Positions 25,837 through 35,801 of a DNA stretch of 64,000 nucleotides are shown here, in pieces (the first letter of the stretch is position 1; each line of letters begins with the position of its first letter). Origin of the DNA: Halovenus carboxidivorans (GTDB taxonomy: Archaea; Halobacteriota; Halobacteria; Halobacteriales; Haloarculaceae); the NCBI RefSeq assembly GCF_009831575.1, contig NZ_WUUT01000003.1, positions 62,001 through 126,000 of the forward strand, read 5' to 3'. The notes under the pieces were generated by a model that had not been told where the DNA came from, did no database searches, and was given only the letters and a program-made list of their open reading frames with translations. Position numbers and translations under genes: made by a program.

Positions 25837-27231
25837 ATGTCCTACAATCCATTCAGCGCTGCGCTCGACGCGCACACGAACACGCTCGACGCTATCGCGG
25901 ACGCGACGGAAAACGCCGCCCGCCTGCCAGAGCAGGCCGAGACGATCAACAACATCGACGTCGGGATGACCCCGTCGGAGGTCGTCTACGAGGAGAACAA
26001 ACTGGAACTGCTGCACTACCAGCCCGAAGAGGCGGGTATCGACGTTCCCGAGGACGAGCAAAACGAGGTGCCCATCCTCATCGTCTACGCGCTGATCAAC
26101 AAGCCGTTCATCCTCGACCTCCAGCCGGACCGCAGCGTCGTCCGACGGCTGCTGGAAGCGGGCCACAACGTCTACATGATCGACTGGAACGAGCCCTCGC
26201 GGCTCGACCAGCACCTCGGCCTGCACGATTACATCAACCGCTACGTCGACAACTGCGTCGACGAAGTGCGCGACCGCTCGGGCCAGGAGAAGATCAACAT
26301 CCTCGGCTACTGCATGGGCGGCACCTTCAGCGCCATCTACACGGCGCTGTACCCCGAGAAGGTCAACGCGCTGGCGCTGATGGCCGCCGGGCTGTACTTC
26401 GACGACACCGGCGGCGTGCTCGAACGCTGGGGCAGCGAGGAGTACTACGATCCCGCCGCCGTCGTCGACACCTACGGCAACGTCCCGTCGACGATGCTGG
26501 ACGACGGCTTCAAGATGACCGATCCGGTCGACAACTACGTCCGGAAGTACATCACCCTCTTCGAGAACCTCGACAGCGACGACTTCGTCGAGAACTTCGC
26601 CCGGATGGAGCGCTGGCTGGACGAGGGGATCGATCTGGCCGGTGACGCCTACGTCGAGTTCCTCCGGGAGATCTATCAGAGCAACAGCCTCTACCGAAAC
26701 GAGATGGAACTCGACGGCGAACACGTCGACGTCACCGAGATCACGGTGCCGATCCTCCAGATCATGGGCGAGTACGACCACCTCATCCCGCCGGAGGCAT
26801 CGAAGCCGTTCAACGACGTGGTCGGCACGCCCGACGAGCAGATCACGACCATCGAGTACCCCACGGGCCACATCGGCATGTCGGTCTCGGGATCGACCCA
26901 CGCCGAAGTCTGGCCGCAGGTCTGCGACTGGTTCCACGAGGTCTCGAAGGACGACGCCGAAGCCAGCGTCAGCGAGATGCAGGAGGAGGCCGCCGCGAGT
27001 ATCGAGGTCGAGTCGACCGACGACGCGGAGAGCGACAGCGACGACGAAGCGAGCGACGGCGAGGCTACGGACCTCGAATCGATCGAGGGGATCGGTCCGA
27101 CCTACGCTGACCGCCTCCGCGAGGCCGGCATCGAGACGCCGGCAGATCTCACCGAGCACACCGCCGACGAACTCGCGGACATCGCGGAGACCAGCGAGTC
27201 GCAGGCCGCCGAGTGGCTCGAACAGATCTAA
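25837..27231 (+). CDS. phaC: Class III PHA synthase PhaC with C-terminal helix-hairpin-helix domain
   Basis: A 464-residue alpha/beta-hydrolase synthase. The lipase-like box is GYCMGG with nucleophile C159. The other triad members are D314 (GEYDHLIPP) and H345 (YPTGHIGMS). It polymerises (R)-3-hydroxyacyl-CoA on the granule surface together with PhaE. After an acidic Asp/Ser linker, residues about 411-464 form a helix-hairpin-helix unit ([17 protein letters not shown], then [16 protein letters not shown]) of the kind found in DNA-binding and protein-docking proteins. It ends in a 4-base overlap with the convergent btpA-like gene. Confidence 0.94.
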   Translation: MSYNPFSAALDAHTNTLDAIADATENAARLPEQAETINNIDVGMTPSEVVYEENKLELLHYQPEEAGIDVPEDEQNEVPILIVYALINKPFILDLQPDRSVVRRLLEAGHNVYMIDWNEPSRLDQHLGLHDYINRYVDNCVDEVRDRSGQEKINILGYCMGGTFSAIYTALYPEKVNALALMAAGLYFDDTGGVLERWGSEEYYDPAAVVDTYGNVPSTMLDDGFKMTDPVDNYVRKYITLFENLDSDDFVENFARMERWLDEGIDLAGDAYVEFLREIYQSNSLYRNEMELDGEHVDVTEITVPILQIMGEYDHLIPPEASKPFNDVVGTPDEQITTIEYPTGHIGMSVSGSTHAEVWPQVCDWFHEVSKDDAEASVSEMQEEAAASIEVESTDDAESDSDDEASDGEATDLESIEGIGPTYADRLREAGIETPADLTEHTADELADIAETSESQAAEWLEQI

Positions 27232-28031
27232 TTCCGGACGCGCTCGACGAGCGCCGACGCCCGCTCGCGGTCGACGCGGTTCGTCGTCACGCCGCCTGTT
27301 TTGACTGCCGTCCCGACGATTGCCCCGTCAGCAACCTCCAACAGCGCCGCGGCGTTGTCGACGGTGACTCCGCTCCCGACCAGCACCGGTACCTCGGGGG
27401 CGCAGTCGTCCCGGGCGGCGACGACCTCTTCGAGCGTCTCGCCCTCGGCGGCCGCCCCCGTTTCGGGTCCGGAGACGATCAGCCCGTCTGCGAGTCCGCG
27501 CTCGACTGTCTCGCGGGCCAGCGCGCCGATGTCTCGGTCGACCGGACTGGCGGAGTGTTTCACGTCGACGTCGGCGTAGACGGCCACGTCGGTATCGAGT
27601 CGCTCGCGCAGGCGCATCGTCTCGTGGGCGCTTCCCTCCAGCCAGCCCTGATCCGTCGCCCGGACGCCCGCGTGAACGTTGACGCGGACGAACGCGCCGC
27701 CGACCGCGGCCGCGACCGACAGCGCCGCCTCGGCGTCGTTGCGGAGGACGTTGACGCCTACGGGTACGTCGACCGTCCCGTCGACGGCCCGCGCGGTCGC
27801 GGTTAGCTCCGCTACCGTGTGTTTCGGGACCGAGTCGGGATAGAACGGCGTGTCACCGAAGTTCTCGATCAGCACGGCGTCGAAGCCGCTCGCGGCGAGC
27901 GCACGTGCGTCCTCGCAGGCCGCATCGCGGATCGCCGCTCGCGACCCGTCGTATTCGGGTGCGCCCGGCAGGGCCGGGAGATGAACCATCCCGATCAGCG
28001 GCGTCTCGCCGCCGAGCCCTGGCGGCTCCAT
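27228..28031 (-). CDS. BtpA/SgcQ family TIM-barrel protein
   Basis: A 267-residue protein with the BtpA pattern: [12 protein letters not shown] at the N-terminus, [40 protein letters not shown] and [12 protein letters not shown]. BtpA affects photosystem I biogenesis in cyanobacteria, and relatives occur with sugar or nucleoside genes. There is no photosystem here, so the catalytic role is unknown. It starts 1 base after the thioredoxin-like gene, in the same operon. Confidence 0.88.
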   Translation of the reverse strand: MEPPGLGGETPLIGMVHLPALPGAPEYDGSRAAIRDAACEDARALAASGFDAVLIENFGDTPFYPDSVPKHTVAELTATARAVDGTVDVPVGVNVLRNDAEAALSVAAAVGGAFVRVNVHAGVRATDQGWLEGSAHETMRLRERLDTDVAVYADVDVKHSASPVDRDIGALARETVERGLADGLIVSGPETGAAAEGETLEEVVAARDDCAPEVPVLVGSGVTVDNAAALLEVADGAIVGTAVKTGGVTTNRVDRERASALVERVRN

Positions 28032-28032
28032 C

Positions 28033-28620
28033 TCAGGCGTCCCAGTAGTCGGGTTCGTTGCCCTCGCGCCACTTGATCGAACAGCCCCGCGACGGTTTAA
28101 AGTCGTTGCTGACCGGCTTGTTGGCGAGCAGATTCTCGATGTGGTCCCGCATCTCCCGGGTCTCCGGGTCGTCGTCGGGGTTCATGGCGTCGTCGAGTCG
28201 GCCGTGGTACGCCAGCCGGAAGGTGCCGTCGCGGTTCGCGAACAGGAAGGGATCGGGCGTGCACATCGCGCCGTACTCGGCGGCGACGGTCTGTTCGTCG
28301 TCGCGGAGATAGGCGTCCCACTGGATCGTCCCTTCCTCGACGCGTTCGACCATCGTCTCGAAGTCGTCTTCGGGGTACTCCGTCTCGTCGTTGGGGTTGA
28401 TCCCGACGACGGCGATGTCGTCGTACTCCTCGGCCAGTCGGTTCATCTCCTCGAATTTGGCCTTGGCGTACGGACAGTGGTTGCAGGTGAAGACGACGAG
28501 CAGGCCCTCGTACTCGCTGAAATCCCCGAGGCTGTAGCTCTCGCCGTCGGTTCCCCGTAGCTCGAAATCGGGTGCCTCGTCGCCCGGTTCGAGAACGTCC
28601 TTGGAGTCGAGTGCGACCAT
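28033..28620 (-). CDS. Thioredoxin-fold (AhpC/TSA-type) protein
   Basis: A 195-residue thioredoxin-like protein. It begins with an AhpC/TSA-style APDFELRGTDGESY strand and has the active-site-like VFTCNHCPYAKAKFEE (Cys-x2-Cys). This matches the thioredoxin-family group that carries CNHCPY and often appears as peroxiredoxin-like. It also has GAMCTPDPFLF, with a Cys before a cis-Pro-like position. Probably a redox enzyme. I chose 28620 (MVALDSKD) over upstream in-frame codons. It is followed at once by btpA. Confidence 0.88.
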   Translation of the reverse strand: MVALDSKDVLEPGDEAPDFELRGTDGESYSLGDFSEYEGLLVVFTCNHCPYAKAKFEEMNRLAEEYDDIAVVGINPNDETEYPEDDFETMVERVEEGTIQWDAYLRDDEQTVAAEYGAMCTPDPFLFANRDGTFRLAYHGRLDDAMNPDDDPETREMRDHIENLLANKPVSNDFKPSRGCSIKWREGNEPDYWDA

Positions 28621-28737
28621 ACGGGAGTGTGCGGCCGCGAGCCACCTTAATGCACCGGGAGTGCGCGGTCGAGGACGGCGTGGCGCTTCCTGGCATACCA
28701 TAGCAACGTTTTTGTGCGTACTCCAGTGCTTTCAGAT

Positions 28738-29226
28738 ATGGACCTCTCCGACGAAGTCGTGGAGCTACTCCGCGAAAACGCACGGTACAGCGTCGAGGAT
28801 ATCGCCCGCCAGACCGACAGCGATCCGTCGGAGATCGAGGCCATCATCGATGATCTCGAAGACGAGGGCGTCATCAAGGGCTACCGGGCAATCGTCGACC
28901 GCGAGCAACTGGACGAGGAGACGATCCGCGCGGTCGTCGAGTTGAACATCACGCTCGACCGCGAGACCAGCTACGACGACGTGGCCGAGCGCATCGCCAA
29001 GTTCCCCAACGTCGAGTCGCTCCACCTCGTCAGCGGCGATTTCGACTTCATGATGGAGGTCGAGGGCGACTCGATGAGCGAGGTGTCTAGCTTCATCAGC
29101 AACAAGGTCGCACCCGTCCCCGAAGTCACCCAGACGGTCACGCATTACGTCATGACCACCTACAAGGAACAGGGCATCGAGTTCGGTGACGGCAGCGACG
29201 ACGACCGCCTCTCAGTCTCACCATGA
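28738..29226 (+). CDS. Lrp/AsnC family transcription regulator
   Basis: A 162-residue regulator with an N-terminal winged helix (LRENARYSVEDIARQ, then IEAIIDDLEDEGVIKGY) and a C-terminal RAM/AsnC ligand domain (about 70-145). The start ATG 28738 lies about 27-34 bases after a T-rich CGTTTTTG box. The gene overlaps the aminotransferase by ATGA, so it probably controls amino-acid metabolism including that gene. Confidence 0.92.
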   Translation: MDLSDEVVELLRENARYSVEDIARQTDSDPSEIEAIIDDLEDEGVIKGYRAIVDREQLDEETIRAVVELNITLDRETSYDDVAERIAKFPNVESLHLVSGDFDFMMEVEGDSMSEVSSFISNKVAPVPEVTQTVTHYVMTTYKEQGIEFGDGSDDDRLSVSP

Positions 29227-30362
29227 AGATCGCAGACCGCGTCGAACGGGTGCCGCCGTCGGGAATCCGGCGCTTTTTCGAGCTCGCGGAGGAGATGGAC
29301 GACATCATCTCGCTGGGGGTCGGCGAACCCGACTTCTCGGCGCCGTGGGCCGCCCGCGACGCCGCGATCACCTCCCTGGAGCAGGGTAAGACCTCCTACA
29401 CCGCGAACCGCGGCAAGCGGGAGCTACGCGAACTGATCGCGGAGACGATGGATCGCCGGTACGATCTCACCTACGATCCCGACGACCAGATTCTCGTCAC
29501 CGCCGGGGCGAGCGAGGCGATCGATCTGGCCTTCCGGACGCTGATCGAACCCGGCGACACCGTCGCCGTCGCCCAGCCCTGTTACGTCTCCTACGCGCCG
29601 GGAGTGACCTTCGCGGGCGGGGAGGTGCTCCCGGTCCGGACCCGCCGCGAGGACGACTTCAAACTCACCTACGAGGTGCTGGAGGCCAGCGGCGCGGCCG
29701 ACGCCGAGGTGCTGGTCTACTGCTACCCGAACAACCCGACCGGCGCGACGATGACCCGCGACGAACTCGAAGAGGTCGCCGCCTTCGCCCGCGAACACGA
29801 TCTCGCCGTCCTCTCGGACGAGATTTACGCGGGACTCACCTACGAACACGAGCACGCCTCCATCGCTACGCTCGACGGGATGCGCGAGCGAACTATCGTC
29901 TTCAACGGCTTCTCGAAGGAGTACGCGATGACGGGACTGCGACTGGGATACGCGCTCGGTCCGACGGAGGCGATCACGGCGATGAATCGCATCCACCAGT
30001 ACACGATGCTCTCCGCGCCGACGACCGCCCAGCACGCCGCGATCGAGGCGTTGCAGTCCTCTGACGGGGCCGTCGAGGAGATGCGCACTCAGTACGACCG
30101 CCGGCGGAAACTCGTCCTCTCGCGGTTCGAGGAGATGGGCCTGGACTGCTTTCGCGCCAAGGGAGCCTTCTACGCGTTCCCGGCCTGCCCGTGGGACGAC
30201 GGCAACGAGTTCGCCGAGGCGCTGTTAGAGGAGACCGGCGTGGCCGTCGTGCCCGGTTCCGTCTTCGGAGCGGGCGGTGACGGACACCTTCGGGTCTCCT
30301 ACGCGACCGGAATGGACGACCTCAAGGAGGCGCTCGACCGCATCGAACGATTCATCGAGTGA
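29223..30362 (+). CDS. PLP-dependent class I/II aminotransferase
   Basis: A 379-residue fold-type I aminotransferase. It has an N-terminal SLGVGEPDFSAP, the substrate-loop CYPNNPTGA, VLSDEIYAGLTYE (PLP-binding Asp/Tyr), and the Schiff-base lysine K232 in FNGFSKEYAMTGLRLGY. The carboxylate-binding Arg lies in HLRVSYAT. It is close to archaeal aspartate/aromatic aminotransferases. Translational coupling with the Lrp gene (ATGA overlap) supports a regulator-enzyme pair. Confidence 0.93.
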   Translation: MKIADRVERVPPSGIRRFFELAEEMDDIISLGVGEPDFSAPWAARDAAITSLEQGKTSYTANRGKRELRELIAETMDRRYDLTYDPDDQILVTAGASEAIDLAFRTLIEPGDTVAVAQPCYVSYAPGVTFAGGEVLPVRTRREDDFKLTYEVLEASGAADAEVLVYCYPNNPTGATMTRDELEEVAAFAREHDLAVLSDEIYAGLTYEHEHASIATLDGMRERTIVFNGFSKEYAMTGLRLGYALGPTEAITAMNRIHQYTMLSAPTTAQHAAIEALQSSDGAVEEMRTQYDRRRKLVLSRFEEMGLDCFRAKGAFYAFPACPWDDGNEFAEALLEETGVAVVPGSVFGAGGDGHLRVSYATGMDDLKEALDRIERFIE

Positions 30363-30518
30363 CCCCCTCGTCCGCCGGGATCAACCACGTCCTACCGGTC
30401 GATTCGGACTGTGAAAACTCGCTGCTGAGGACGAACGCGCTGGCTACTCCCAGCGGAGTCTCGGCACGAACGAACCCCCCGCAAAGCTTTTTCGTCTGTT
30501 CACAGTAGGAGACCTGTA

Positions 30519-33230
30519 ATGGCAATAGATGAAACGGGCGGGTCAGAAGACGACAGCTCCGGGGTAGGGGTCCGCTTCGACGAGAGCGTGACCCTCGGGG
30601 AGTACTCCTGGAGCGACTTTCGCCGGGACGAACACGACGAGGGGCGGTTCGACCGGAGCAAGTATCTGGGGTTCGATCCCCGCGATACCGGCCGCCGCCT
30701 GCAGGCCGGCGCGAGCGGGGCGAAGACGCTCAACCAGATCGTCGAACGCTACCGGGATCCCGCGAGCCGTGACGTCATCAAAGGGGAGTACACCTGGGAA
30801 CATTTCAAACAGGAGTACTACTACGACGAGGAGGGGCTTCCACCGCGAGAGGACGGCGAGAAGATTCCGTTTCGTCCGGAGGAGTATCTCGGCTTCCACC
30901 CGGAAGAGACCGACCAGCGGTTGGGGGCCGCTGGCGACCGGGCGTCGAAACTCGCCGAGATTGTCGAGGAACGGACGGTCAACGTCAACGAGGAGGTGGA
31001 CGAGGATGCGTTTTTCTCTACCCGTGGCGGCGGGATGACCGTCGCGAACCGATACGACCTGGAGAAGGCGGTGCCGATGGAGAAGAAGACACACTTCATC
31101 GAACAGGACCGCTACTGGGTGAACAAACCGTACGCTTTTATCGTCATCTTCAAATCGCAGAAGGAAAACGAGATCAAGTACTACGTCGTCGAGCCACATC
31201 TCAACTCCATCGAGGAGGAGTTACTCGACTTTCTCTCACAGAAGCTCAAGACGGCGATCAAATACTCCGAGGACGAGGTCATCGTCCAGGGGAGCGAGGC
31301 GGACCGCGCGGAGGTCATCCAGCGCGAGGCCGAGCGGTTGCTCCGGCGGTACGACCTCTACGAGGGGCGCTCGAAGGCACAGCGGCAGTCACCGACGACC
31401 GAGAGCGAGCGCGGCGGGTTGATGGACTCGTTGCGGGGCGCGTTCGGCGGCGACGAGACGAACAACGGGGCCGACCCGCCGGACGTTCGAGCCGACGAGG
31501 CAGACCCGCCGGCGGTCCAGGGCGAAGCGGCTGACCCGCCGGCTGGGTCCGAGGAATCCGGCGGGCCGATGGAGTCGCTGAAAGGGTTGTTCGGCGGTGA
31601 CGAAACGAACAACGGGGCCGCGAGCGCGGGCCAACCCACGACCATCCAGGCGGCCGAACGACAACTCGAAGGCATCTCGGTCCGCCCGGAGCCAGCGATC
31701 ATCGAGGACGATCCCGACACGCTCAGCGAGTACCAGGTCGAGAAGTTGTTGTACGTCCTCAAACGCAACTTCATCGGCTACTCCCGCATCGACCCGATCA
31801 AACACGACATCAACGTCGAGGATATCTCCTGTGACGGCTACAACAGCCGGGTGTTCGCCTATCACACCGACTACGAGCAGATCATCACCAACGTCAAACA
31901 CGGCAAGGAGGAACTGGACGATTTCGTCGTCAAACTGGCCCAGCGGTCGGGCAAAGGCATCTCGAAACGCCAGCCCCAGGTCGACGCGACGCTGCCGGAC
32001 GGCTCGCGTGCCCAACTCACCCTCGGTGCCGAGGTGTCCGACCACGGGACCAACTACACCATCCGCCAGTTCAAGGACGTACCGTTCACGCCCGTCGATC
32101 TGATCAACTGGAACACGTTCAACCTCGACGAGATGGCCTTCCTCTGGCTCTGTATCGAGAACCACAAGTCGCTCATCTTCGCCGGCGGGACGGCCTCTGG
32201 GAAGACGACCAGCCTGAACGCGGTGTCGCTGTTCATCCCCTCCAGCGCGAAAATCGTCTCCATCGAGGACACCCGCGAGGTCGAGTTGCCCCAACGCAAC
32301 TGGGTCGCGAGCGTCACTCGCCCTTCCTTCGGCGAGGACGACACCGGCGACGTCGACGAGTTCGACCTGCTGGAGGCGGCGCTCCGCCAGCGCCCGGATT
32401 ACATCGTGATGGGTGAGATCCGTGGCGAGGAGGGCCGAACCGCCTTCCAGGTCATGTCCACCGGGCACACCACCTACACCACCTTCCACGCCGACTCCGT
32501 CGGTGAGGTAATCAAACGCTTCACCACCGACCCGATCAACGTCTCGAAGACGCTGTTTACGGCGCTGGATCTCGTCTCGATTCAGACACAGACGCGGGTG
32601 GACGGCCACAAGGTCCGCCGGAACAAGGTCCTGACGGAGATCAACGAGTACTCACCGGAGAACGACGAGATCAACGTCCGGGACGTCTACGAGTGGCGCG
32701 CCGAGACGGACAACTTCATCCAGATGGGATCATCCTCGACCCTGGAGGAGATCAAGTTCGACCGCGGCTGGTCCGACGAACGGCTCAACGAAGAGCTATT
32801 CAAACGGAAGACGGTGCTCGCCTACCTCATCCAGAACGGGCTGAACACCTACACCGAGGTGGCGGCGACGGTCCAGGCGTTCATCAACGATCCGGAGACG
32901 ATCCTCGCCATCATCGCACAGGACAAACTGGAGCGCTCGCTGGAGGACCTTCGGGAGATGGAGTCCGTCAAGATCGATGTCGATCCCGAGGAGGAGGACA
33001 TGGTGCCGCGGCCGGATCCCGGCGAGGAACTTCTCGTCGAGACCGACGAGATTCTCTCCCAAGCCGAGCCGCTCCTCCAGCAGTACCGCGACATGGAGAC
33101 CGGAGATCTGGTCGCGGCGCTGTCGGGAGCCAACGATACCGACGAGATCGAACCCGACCCGGAGGAGGACAGCGGGTTCGACTTCGGCCAGTTCGTGCCG
33201 AAAGCGGGCTCGGAGGCTGAGGAGGAATGA
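30519..33230 (+). CDS. Type IV pilus-like secretion ATPase (PilB/TadA family)
   Basis: A 903-residue ATPase that powers pilin assembly. The N-terminus has a duplicated motif (residues about 27-78 and 89-152, each with EYxW near the start and YLGFxP inside). A low-complexity linker follows (about 290-370) with MxSLxGxFGGDETNNGA twice. The catalytic core has Walker A GGTASGKTT (K562), an Asp box and Walker B IVMGEIRGEEGRT (E633), and the His-box HTTYTTFHAD. It overlaps the membrane-platform gene by 4 bases. It is longer than usual because of the N-terminal region and linker. ArlI is excluded by the gene neighbourhood. Confidence 0.92.
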   Translation: MAIDETGGSEDDSSGVGVRFDESVTLGEYSWSDFRRDEHDEGRFDRSKYLGFDPRDTGRRLQAGASGAKTLNQIVERYRDPASRDVIKGEYTWEHFKQEYYYDEEGLPPREDGEKIPFRPEEYLGFHPEETDQRLGAAGDRASKLAEIVEERTVNVNEEVDEDAFFSTRGGGMTVANRYDLEKAVPMEKKTHFIEQDRYWVNKPYAFIVIFKSQKENEIKYYVVEPHLNSIEEELLDFLSQKLKTAIKYSEDEVIVQGSEADRAEVIQREAERLLRRYDLYEGRSKAQRQSPTTESERGGLMDSLRGAFGGDETNNGADPPDVRADEADPPAVQGEAADPPAGSEESGGPMESLKGLFGGDETNNGAASAGQPTTIQAAERQLEGISVRPEPAIIEDDPDTLSEYQVEKLLYVLKRNFIGYSRIDPIKHDINVEDISCDGYNSRVFAYHTDYEQIITNVKHGKEELDDFVVKLAQRSGKGISKRQPQVDATLPDGSRAQLTLGAEVSDHGTNYTIRQFKDVPFTPVDLINWNTFNLDEMAFLWLCIENHKSLIFAGGTASGKTTSLNAVSLFIPSSAKIVSIEDTREVELPQRNWVASVTRPSFGEDDTGDVDEFDLLEAALRQRPDYIVMGEIRGEEGRTAFQVMSTGHTTYTTFHADSVGEVIKRFTTDPINVSKTLFTALDLVSIQTQTRVDGHKVRRNKVLTEINEYSPENDEINVRDVYEWRAETDNFIQMGSSSTLEEIKFDRGWSDERLNEELFKRKTVLAYLIQNGLNTYTEVAATVQAFINDPETILAIIAQDKLERSLEDLREMESVKIDVDPEEEDMVPRPDPGEELLVETDEILSQAEPLLQQYRDMETGDLVAALSGANDTDEIEPDPEEDSGFDFGQFVPKAGSEAEEE

Positions 33231-35341
33231 GTCTCGAAACCAAACGACAGGCCGAAGAGACCCCCGACGACAACTCGCTGGGGGGCCGGTTCTACCCGCT
33301 GTACCGGCGGCTGTTCGACGACAACAGCGACTTCGTCAAGGGTGTCGAGAAGAAACTCGCACAGGCCCGGATGGCCGACAACGTCGAGTTGTTCATCTCG
33401 CGGGCGCTCGCGGTCGGGCTGATCGCCGGGCTCGGACTGTGGATTCTCGGCGTGTTGGTCGGCTGGCTGTTCCTGCAGTTGTTCGGCTGGAGCGGGCTGG
33501 TGCCGTTGCCCGACGCGCTCTCACAGGTCATCGACATCATCCGCGAACCGGCAATCCTGCTCCTCTCGGGGCTGATATTCGGCTCGATTGGCTTCGCGAT
33601 CGGGTTCGGCTCGCTCGTCGCCGTGCCGTATTTCCGCGCCAGCGCACGCGAACGCGAGATCAACATCCTCCTCGCTGATTCCGTCTCGTTCATGTACGCG
33701 CTGTCGGTCGGCGGCATGAACCAACTCGAAATTCTCCGCGCGATGGCGAAAGCCGACGACACCTACGGGGAGGTGGCCAAGGAGTTTCAATCGATCGTGC
33801 TGGAGACGGAGTATTTCGATACGGACTACCGGACGGCGATCCGAAACCAGGCGCTCGAAACTCCGAGCGACGAACTCTCGCAGTTCCTGACGGATATGCT
33901 CTCGATCGTCGACTCCGGCGGGGACATGACCGACTTCCTCGAAGACCAGAAGAACAAACAGCTCCGCACCGCCCAGCAGGAGCAGAAAAAACAGCTCGAC
34001 ACCCTGGAGCTGTTCGGCGAGATGTACATGACGCTGTCGCTGTTCCCGCTGCTTTTGATCATCATCCTGGTCATCATGGGGCTGATGGGCAACGGACTCG
34101 ACCGCTTCCTGCTGAACGGGACGGTCTACGGTCTGATCCCGCTGATCGGCGCCGCATTCCTCGTCCTCGTCTCGACCGTCACTCAGGACGAGATCGGTGA
34201 CGGCTACCTGCGACCCGAGGCCGACGAGGAGTTCACTGTCGACGAGGGCATCGGCGTGTTCAACCCCGGGCTCGTCGAGCGGTACACCGGCGACAAGCAG
34301 GTCTTCGACCAGATCAAACGCCGCGAGGGGACCCACGAACTGATGGAGATTCTCCGGTCGCCGCACACCTTCTTCAAGGACCATCCGAAGCTCATCCTGC
34401 TCGTGACGACGCCGGTGACCGCGCTCGTCATGATCGGACTGGTGGTCTCCGGTGCCGCCCCGACGTCGATCGACGGCATCCAGGCCAGCCCGGTCTGGGG
34501 GACGTTCGTCTGGATGTATCTACCGATCTATCTCAACATGCTCCCGCTCGCGGTCTTTCACGAGTGGAACGTCCTCTCCCGGAAGGGGGTGCTCGGAAAC
34601 CTCTCGGAGAACCTGCGAAAGCTCGCGAGCGCGAACGACACCGGGATGACGCTGCTCGAATCGATCAAGACCGTCTCGGAGACTTCCTCCGGAAAGCTCG
34701 CGGAGGAGTTCGAGGCGATGCACGCCAAGGTCAACTACGGGACGAGTCTGAAGGACGCGCTCCGGGAGTTCAACAACAAGTACCATCTCCCCCGGTTGGC
34801 CCGGACGATCAAACTCATCAGCGAGGCACAGGAGGCCTCCAGCCAGATTCAGGACGTGCTCTCGACGGCCGCGGTCGCCTCGGAGAACCAGGACGAAATC
34901 GCCCGCGAACGGAAAGCCCGGACCCGGATGCAGATGGTCATCATCATCATGACCTTCCTGACGCTGCTGGCGGTGATGGGCCTGCTCCGAGTGCAGTTTC
35001 TCGACACGATGGCGTCGCTTGGCAGTGCTGGCAGCGGAGCGAACAGCGAGGCGGCCGGCGGAGAGTTCGGGGCCAACATCGAGACGGGTTATCTCTCGAT
35101 GGTCTTCTTCCACGCGGTGACGATTCAGGCCGTCGTTTCGTCGTTCATCGCGGGCTACATCCGGAGCGTCGAACTGATGGCCGGGCTGAAATACGCCGTC
35201 GTGCTCGCGACGATCACGCTGATCACGTGGACCGTCGTCGAACAGGTCTCCAACCCACAGGAGACGGCGGCCCTGCTCCTCTTTGTCGGCTCGACCGGCC
35301 GGTCGTATTTAACCTCTCAAACGAGAAACTCAAAACACTGA
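33227..35341 (+). CDS. TadC-like pilus platform membrane protein
   Basis: A 704-residue membrane protein, partner of the upstream ATPase. It carries two T2SSF/TadC-like helical domains (about 145-240 with SVSFMYALSVGGMNQLEILRA-like sequence, and about 465-555 with LASANDTGMTLLESIKTV). Each is followed by hydrophobic segments, about eight to ten in all. The duplication of the F domain is usual for haloarchaeal PilC proteins. It forms the inner-membrane base on which pilins are polymerised. Five small pilin-like genes follow. Confidence 0.9.
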   Translation: MSLETKRQAEETPDDNSLGGRFYPLYRRLFDDNSDFVKGVEKKLAQARMADNVELFISRALAVGLIAGLGLWILGVLVGWLFLQLFGWSGLVPLPDALSQVIDIIREPAILLLSGLIFGSIGFAIGFGSLVAVPYFRASAREREINILLADSVSFMYALSVGGMNQLEILRAMAKADDTYGEVAKEFQSIVLETEYFDTDYRTAIRNQALETPSDELSQFLTDMLSIVDSGGDMTDFLEDQKNKQLRTAQQEQKKQLDTLELFGEMYMTLSLFPLLLIIILVIMGLMGNGLDRFLLNGTVYGLIPLIGAAFLVLVSTVTQDEIGDGYLRPEADEEFTVDEGIGVFNPGLVERYTGDKQVFDQIKRREGTHELMEILRSPHTFFKDHPKLILLVTTPVTALVMIGLVVSGAAPTSIDGIQASPVWGTFVWMYLPIYLNMLPLAVFHEWNVLSRKGVLGNLSENLRKLASANDTGMTLLESIKTVSETSSGKLAEEFEAMHAKVNYGTSLKDALREFNNKYHLPRLARTIKLISEAQEASSQIQDVLSTAAVASENQDEIARERKARTRMQMVIIIMTFLTLLAVMGLLRVQFLDTMASLGSAGSGANSEAAGGEFGANIETGYLSMVFFHAVTIQAVVSSFIAGYIRSVELMAGLKYAVVLATITLITWTVVEQVSNPQETAALLLFVGSTGRSYLTSQTRNSKH

Positions 35342-35368
35342 TAACACCGGGGTGTGTGACGAGGAGGT

Positions 35369-35800
35369 ATGAACCGGCGGGGCCAGACAGCCTACGATTA
35401 CCTCCTCGGGATCGTACTGCTGTTGGTGACGATCATCACGGTACTGTCACTGTTCCCGCAGGTGTTCGGCCCGTTCGTCGAGCCAGTCTCTTCGGATCAG
35501 GAGAAGATGGCCGACCGGGTCGCGTCCGACGTGATCGAGACGACGGCGCTCGGCGGAACCGAGCGGACGATCAACGCGAGCGAACTCGACGACCTGGCCG
35601 TCGAACAGGCGAAATCAGAGGCCGGACTCCGGGAGATCCGCAGCGTCAACGTCTCGCTTCAGCGGGGGGCTGAACCGGTCGTGGGGGCGGGTGATCGACA
35701 GCGCGACGGAGAGCCGTCGGCAGTCGTCGTCCGGACGGTACAGACCGCCGAGGGCGGCGCGTGTCGGACCGGCTGTCAACTCGTCGTGCGGGTGTGGTAA
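35369..35800 (+). CDS. Pilin-like protein 1 with class III signal-type N-terminus
   Basis: A 143-residue protein. The start MNRRGQTAYDYLLG is a prepilin-peptidase-type site (cut expected after RRG), followed by about 20 hydrophobic residues, then a polar ectodomain with N-x-S/T sequons and one Cys pair near the C-terminus (CRTGC). From memory it matches the family catalogued as DUF7287; I could not check this. Likely an accessory pilin of the adjacent ATPase/platform pair. Confidence 0.78.
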   Translation: MNRRGQTAYDYLLGIVLLLVTIITVLSLFPQVFGPFVEPVSSDQEKMADRVASDVIETTALGGTERTINASELDDLAVEQAKSEAGLREIRSVNVSLQRGAEPVVGAGDRQRDGEPSAVVVRTVQTAEGGACRTGCQLVVRVW

Positions 35801-35801
35801 G

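Noticed and set aside
25837-27231. PhaC as a lipase or esterase
   Set aside because: The nucleophile is Cys in GYCMGG and the gene follows phaE, which is specific to class III PHA synthase.
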